Made by a program: the position numbers and the translations under genes | Shown: positions 7,599 to 10,077 of the stretch, piece by piece | How the letters are laid out: each line of letters starts with the position of its first letter | How positions within the stretch are numbered: the first letter of the stretch is position 1 | NCBI GenBank assembly: GCA_003990745.1 | Contig: RBNI01007671.1 | Location: 1 to 10,077 of the forward strand | Length of the DNA stretch: 10,077 nucleotides | Direction of reading: 5' to 3' | DNA from: Jimgerdemannia flammicorona | Taxonomy: Eukaryota > Mucoromycota > Endogonomycetes > Endogonales > Endogonaceae | The notes under the pieces: model-generated | Told to the model about the DNA's origin: nothing | Seen by the model: the letters and a program-made list of their open reading frames with translations, nothing else | The model's database searches: none

Positions 7599-7814
7599 TT
7601 AGCCAAACCTTCCTCTTGGCTTCAGAAATAGACATGCCCGTACCTATAAATATATCAACATCGTAAGTAAATTTAAATTTAACGTAACTATACTGATATA
7701 TATATATATTAAAGACAAACTATTAACAATGCTCACCTGTCCTCCCTCAGAGCCGATCTTGTCTGAAGAGGTGGATGGATGAGCAAACACACTGAATGTG
7801 AAGCTAGAACCCAT
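7599..7814 (-). CDS. Doubtful two-exon small ORF (40 aa) divergent from the TIP30-like gene
   Basis: On the minus strand, ATG 7814-7812 opens a 26-codon exon (MGSSFTFSVFAHPSTSSDK...) ending at 7737 before a consensus donor GTGAGC. A fitting acceptor (TTTATAG, ending 7644) gives a 93-bp phase-0 intron and 14 further codons to TAA 7601-7599. The exon has balanced composition unlike the AT-rich DNA beyond it, and the splice sites are good. However, the product is very short and matches no family I know. It may be a chance ORF, the first exon of a gene truncated by the AT-rich DNA, or part of the neighbouring promoter. Confidence 0.2.
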
Positions 7815-8231
7815 CACGCAGCTGCAAACAGCAATTCACATAGTTCAAATATACCGTGCTCAACCGGCACCCCGACGTTCACCCCTTCCATCCGGTTGCG
7901 TCGCCTAATAGAAAAAAACAAAAGCATATTGTGCGAATGGTGACGACATGCAAACTCCAGCCACCCCCCCCTTCCCCTCGACAAAAACATGGAAAACTAA
8001 ATTGGTCATGATGAAAAATGTCGGAAAAATCCGACGCTCCCGGCAATTTGATTAAAGCTTATCTGCGAACCATTTTGAACTACATCAGTAGGTGGTAACC
8101 TATTCCTTCTGCTCCATTCTTGTCTTGGCGCCCGTTTTAGCATGCGTCATCGCCTTGGATGACGTATGTACCTGGTTCGTAGTCACGGTTATAATAAGCG
8201 AAAGTTTCCCACCTCAGTCAAACATCGCAGA
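7815..8231. promoter_or_regulatory. Upstream region of the TIP30-like gene, with a CGTCATC/GATGACG dyad
   Basis: Non-coding, CpG-containing DNA. CGTCATC (8145-8151) and GATGACG (8158-8164) form a perfect 7-bp inverted repeat with a 6-bp spacer; both arms contain TGACG, the core bound by ATF/CREB-type bZIP factors, 68-87 bp before the start codon. TTATAATAA (8189-8197) may serve as a weak TATA element. A small perfect hairpin, GTCGGA-AAAA-TCCGAC, is at 8020-8035, and TAGGT-GGTA-ACCTA at 8089-8102. A C-rich run is near 7964-7979. The role of each is inferred. Confidence 0.45.
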
Positions 8232-9365
8232 ATGACCCAGAAACCCACTGCTCTCGTCGTTGGCGCAACCGGTGAGCTTCATAATCGCATCTTTAGCATA
8301 TTCTGTGTTGTTTAATTCATGGCTTCCGTCGCCTCATATCTTACACCTACTCAGGTGCCTTGGGCAAGGCGCTAACCCGTGACCTGCTGCAGACAGACTT
8401 GTTTCGTCGCGTGATTACCATCGGCCGGCGCCCGGTGGAATTTCCCGAAGGGAGCGGCGTGCCGACAGAGAACTTGGTAAACATTTTTATGAACCACAGG
8501 CGCCATCCGATTCGATGATTTCTTGGGTATTGAGAATGAAAAATTCGCTAAGTTCATGATTTGGCCGGTGTAAACATTACAGGTTCAAGTGATTGTAGAT
8601 TTCGAGAATCTCGATGCCCATCGCGAGGCTTTCCGTGGTGTGGAGTAAGTCAATAGATGCCCAGCTGCTTGTGGTTTGTCATCGCATTTTCTTACCGCAA
8701 AATGCTGCCGAAAACAGTTATGTCTTCGGCACTTTGGGAATCGCACGCAAAGCAGCCGGTTCGCCCGAGAACTTCAAGAGAATCGACCAAGGTTATATTG
8801 TGAAAACCGCTAAAATTGCAGCCGAGGAGAATCCGGGCCAGGGTGAAAACGCCTTATCTCCGGTCCACTACATATACTGCTCCTCTATAGTACGTACGGC
8901 CTCATCTCCGATAAGCGTCAAAATCTTGGTCCTGCATCGACCAACGACCAACGGCTTACATCTCACGCCGCTTCCTCTTTATTCACCTCAACTATCCAGG
9001 GTGCCAACGCCAGATCACACTTCCTCTACTTAAAATCCAAGGGCGAGACAGAGAATGCTCTAGCCGAGTCCTGCAATCTCTCGCGCGTCACGACCGTTCG
9101 TCCGACAGGTCTGGACGTCGAGGAGGAACGCCCACGCGGCACCTATTGGTATGAGACCCTGGTGTTCGATTACATCAATAGACCGCTGAATTGGTTGGGG
9201 TTCAAAATGTCCGTGCCGGTTGCCGTGCTCGCGAGGGGGATGCGCAGAGCCGCGCTTGGCGAGATTCCGGAGAAAATGAGGGTGATTAAGAAGACAAAGG
9301 GGAATGGAACCGTGTTCAACATCATTGAGTATAAGGAGTTCATTGAACTTGGACTGCAGCCTTGA
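8232..9365 (+). CDS. FMP52: TIP30/HTATIP2/Fmp52-like atypical short-chain dehydrogenase, five exons
   Basis: An NAD(P)-binding Rossmann protein of the atypical SDR group. Yeast Fmp52 is associated with mitochondria and human TIP30 is a regulatory oxidoreductase; the substrate is not known from sequence. Exons are 8232-8271, 8355-8476, 8583-8644, 8718-8889 and 9000-9365 (762 nt, 253 aa). Introns of 83, 106, 73 and 110 bp all have GT-AG ends (GTGAGC, GTAAAC, GTAAGT, GTACGT donors), in phases 1, 0, 2 and 0. The N-terminus ALVVGATGALG carries the glycine-rich dinucleotide loop (residues 11-17). VIVDFENLD (about 58-65) and FGTLGIARKAAG (78-89) match family blocks, although the usual Cys and Thr-Thr of the second block are changed. 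SSIGAN (130-135) and YLKSK (Tyr142-Lys146, the YxxxK active-site pattern) follow, then VRPTGL. Length fits fungal homologues, given a small insert before residue 126. No signal peptide is seen. The frame is intact with no C-to-T damage, unlike everything around it. Confidence 0.92.
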
Positions 9366-9829
9366 GATTGTAATGTTGGCTGGTGGTTGTGGAATTTAGT
9401 AGTTCTCCGATTAAGTATATTGTATTAACTCTCAAATCTCCTTTTTTATATATTTGAAAGTAAGTTATTATTGAATTTGATAAATTGATATAAAAAATTA
9501 AAAAGTTATTTTAATAAACCTAATATAGATAAGTGAGAATAGTGATTATTAGTATATATATATTTTGATAGTTTATAAAATACTCATCTATTTAATATAT
9601 AATGTGTAATAATTATACCAATTAATAACTATACTAAGAATTCAAAGGAGTATATATATAAATAAATCCTGATATCTGTAGTGATAGATTCTAATAGGTA
9701 AAAATACTTATATTCAAAATCTATACTAAATAGAGGTTTTATATAGTAACTAATAGCTTAGATTATAAGAGTGAAAAGATTTACTATTATTTTTATATCT
9801 ATTGACTAAATTTCTTATAATATATCTCT
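9366..9829. other. 3' flank, then AT-rich DNA without a supported gene
   Basis: The first 60-80 bases after the stop are balanced and probably the 3' UTR; no clear AATAAA is present. From about 9440 the sequence is almost free of CpG and rich in TATATA. On the minus strand a stretch near 9710-9660 (FEYKYFYLLESITTDIR) faintly resembles the block after the second catalytic region of pogo/Fot1-type DDE transposases. Other expected blocks were not found, so I do not call it. Confidence 0.4.
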
Positions 9830-10077
9830 CATCTGGATCTCCTTTCTATTTCTCTTAATCTGAATTTTATTTTCTCTTTGACTTTCCTCTAACTTTCTAT
9901 TGTTCAAATTATTTCTCATCTAAATCTCCTTTATCTGAACTCTCTTTTTATTCTTTATCTGAATTCTTTTTTATATATCTCTCATCTGAACTTCCTGTCT
10001 TCTATTTTTCCTTTAAATTCTATACTCCTTATCTAGATTTTTTTTTCATATCTATTATTTGAATTCTTTTTTTTTTT
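9830..10077. repeat. Degenerate polypyrimidine repeat around ATCTGAATTCTTTT
   Basis: At least eight variants of ATCT(G/A)(A/G)A(T/C)(T/C)TC(T/C)TTT occur at irregular spacing (15-27 bp), with a strong C/T bias on the plus strand. It ends in a run of ten T at the window end. The core ATCTGAATT is the reverse complement of AATTCAGAT in the 14-bp minisatellite at 1633-1926. Confidence 0.7.

Noticed and set aside
7290..7635. Several 65-74 aa ORFs on both strands
   Set aside because: They arise from the TA/TACATA repeat tract; residues are almost all Ile, Tyr, His and Thr, with no codon structure.
7599..7650. Malic-enzyme-like fragment (MSISEAKRKVW) on the minus strand
   Set aside because: The resemblance is about eleven residues only; the expected downstream VDS-type block is absent and the sequence continues as AT-rich repeat.
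8614..9033. 139-aa plus-strand ORF starting at ATG 8614
   Set aside because: It runs through two introns of the oxidoreductase gene; only its middle (exon 4) is coding, and the spliced model restores the family motifs.
9560..9720. pogo/Fot1-like transposase relic on the minus strand
   Set aside because: Only one weak block (LLESITTD) looks similar; the catalytic Asp blocks and flanking motifs were not found in order.

Overview
The window looks like a piece of a filamentous fungal nuclear genome, probably an ascomycete. This is inferred from short GT-AG introns (73-110 bp in the one intact gene), CA-rich leaders before ATGs, a fungal-type TIP30/Fmp52 oxidoreductase, and repeats carrying an RIP-like C-to-T / G-to-A signature. 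Base composition is sharply two-faced. Positions 1-4430, about 6560-7500 and 9440-10077 are very AT-rich; I found only about three CpG dinucleotides in the first 4.4 kb. Positions about 7500-9440 are GC-balanced and CpG-containing. Positions 5150-6300 are intermediate.

Left part. Bases 1-1525 (minus strand) are a badly decayed hAT-superfamily DNA transposase. It is readable when stops are ignored: BED zinc finger, a WTSPN-like block, a DNA-x-NN block, an AHILNL-like block and one recognisable intron. It is cut by the left edge. Next come a 14-bp minisatellite (1633-1926) and a three-copy satellite of about 180 bp (2022-2600).

Middle part. Four degenerate protein-coding units of unknown family lie in 2779-6420. 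Two are tandem copies of one 852-bp unit on the plus strand (C1 and C2), and two are different genes on the minus strand (B and A). Their frames are much longer than the apparent open frames, because nearly every interrupting stop looks like a Gln or Trp codon changed by C-to-T or G-to-A. The units share a promoter layout: a TGA(G/C)TCA site, then a TATA box, then an A/C-rich leader, then the first usable ATG. Gene A encodes an acidic, Tyr-rich protein with two PPxY motifs. This cluster is the best candidate for something undescribed.

Right part. After tandem repeats (6438-6556) and AT-rich coding relics (6603-7293), a GC-balanced island holds an apparently intact five-exon gene for an atypical short-chain dehydrogenase of the TIP30/HTATIP2/Fmp52 family (8232-9365). 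A doubtful two-exon small gene diverges from it on the minus strand (7599-7814). The sequence turns AT-rich again within about 80 bp of the stop codon. It ends in a degenerate polypyrimidine repeat and a homopolymer T run.

Overall this is a host gene island embedded in mutated, repeat-rich DNA. No CRISPR, rRNA, tRNA or bacterial features were seen.
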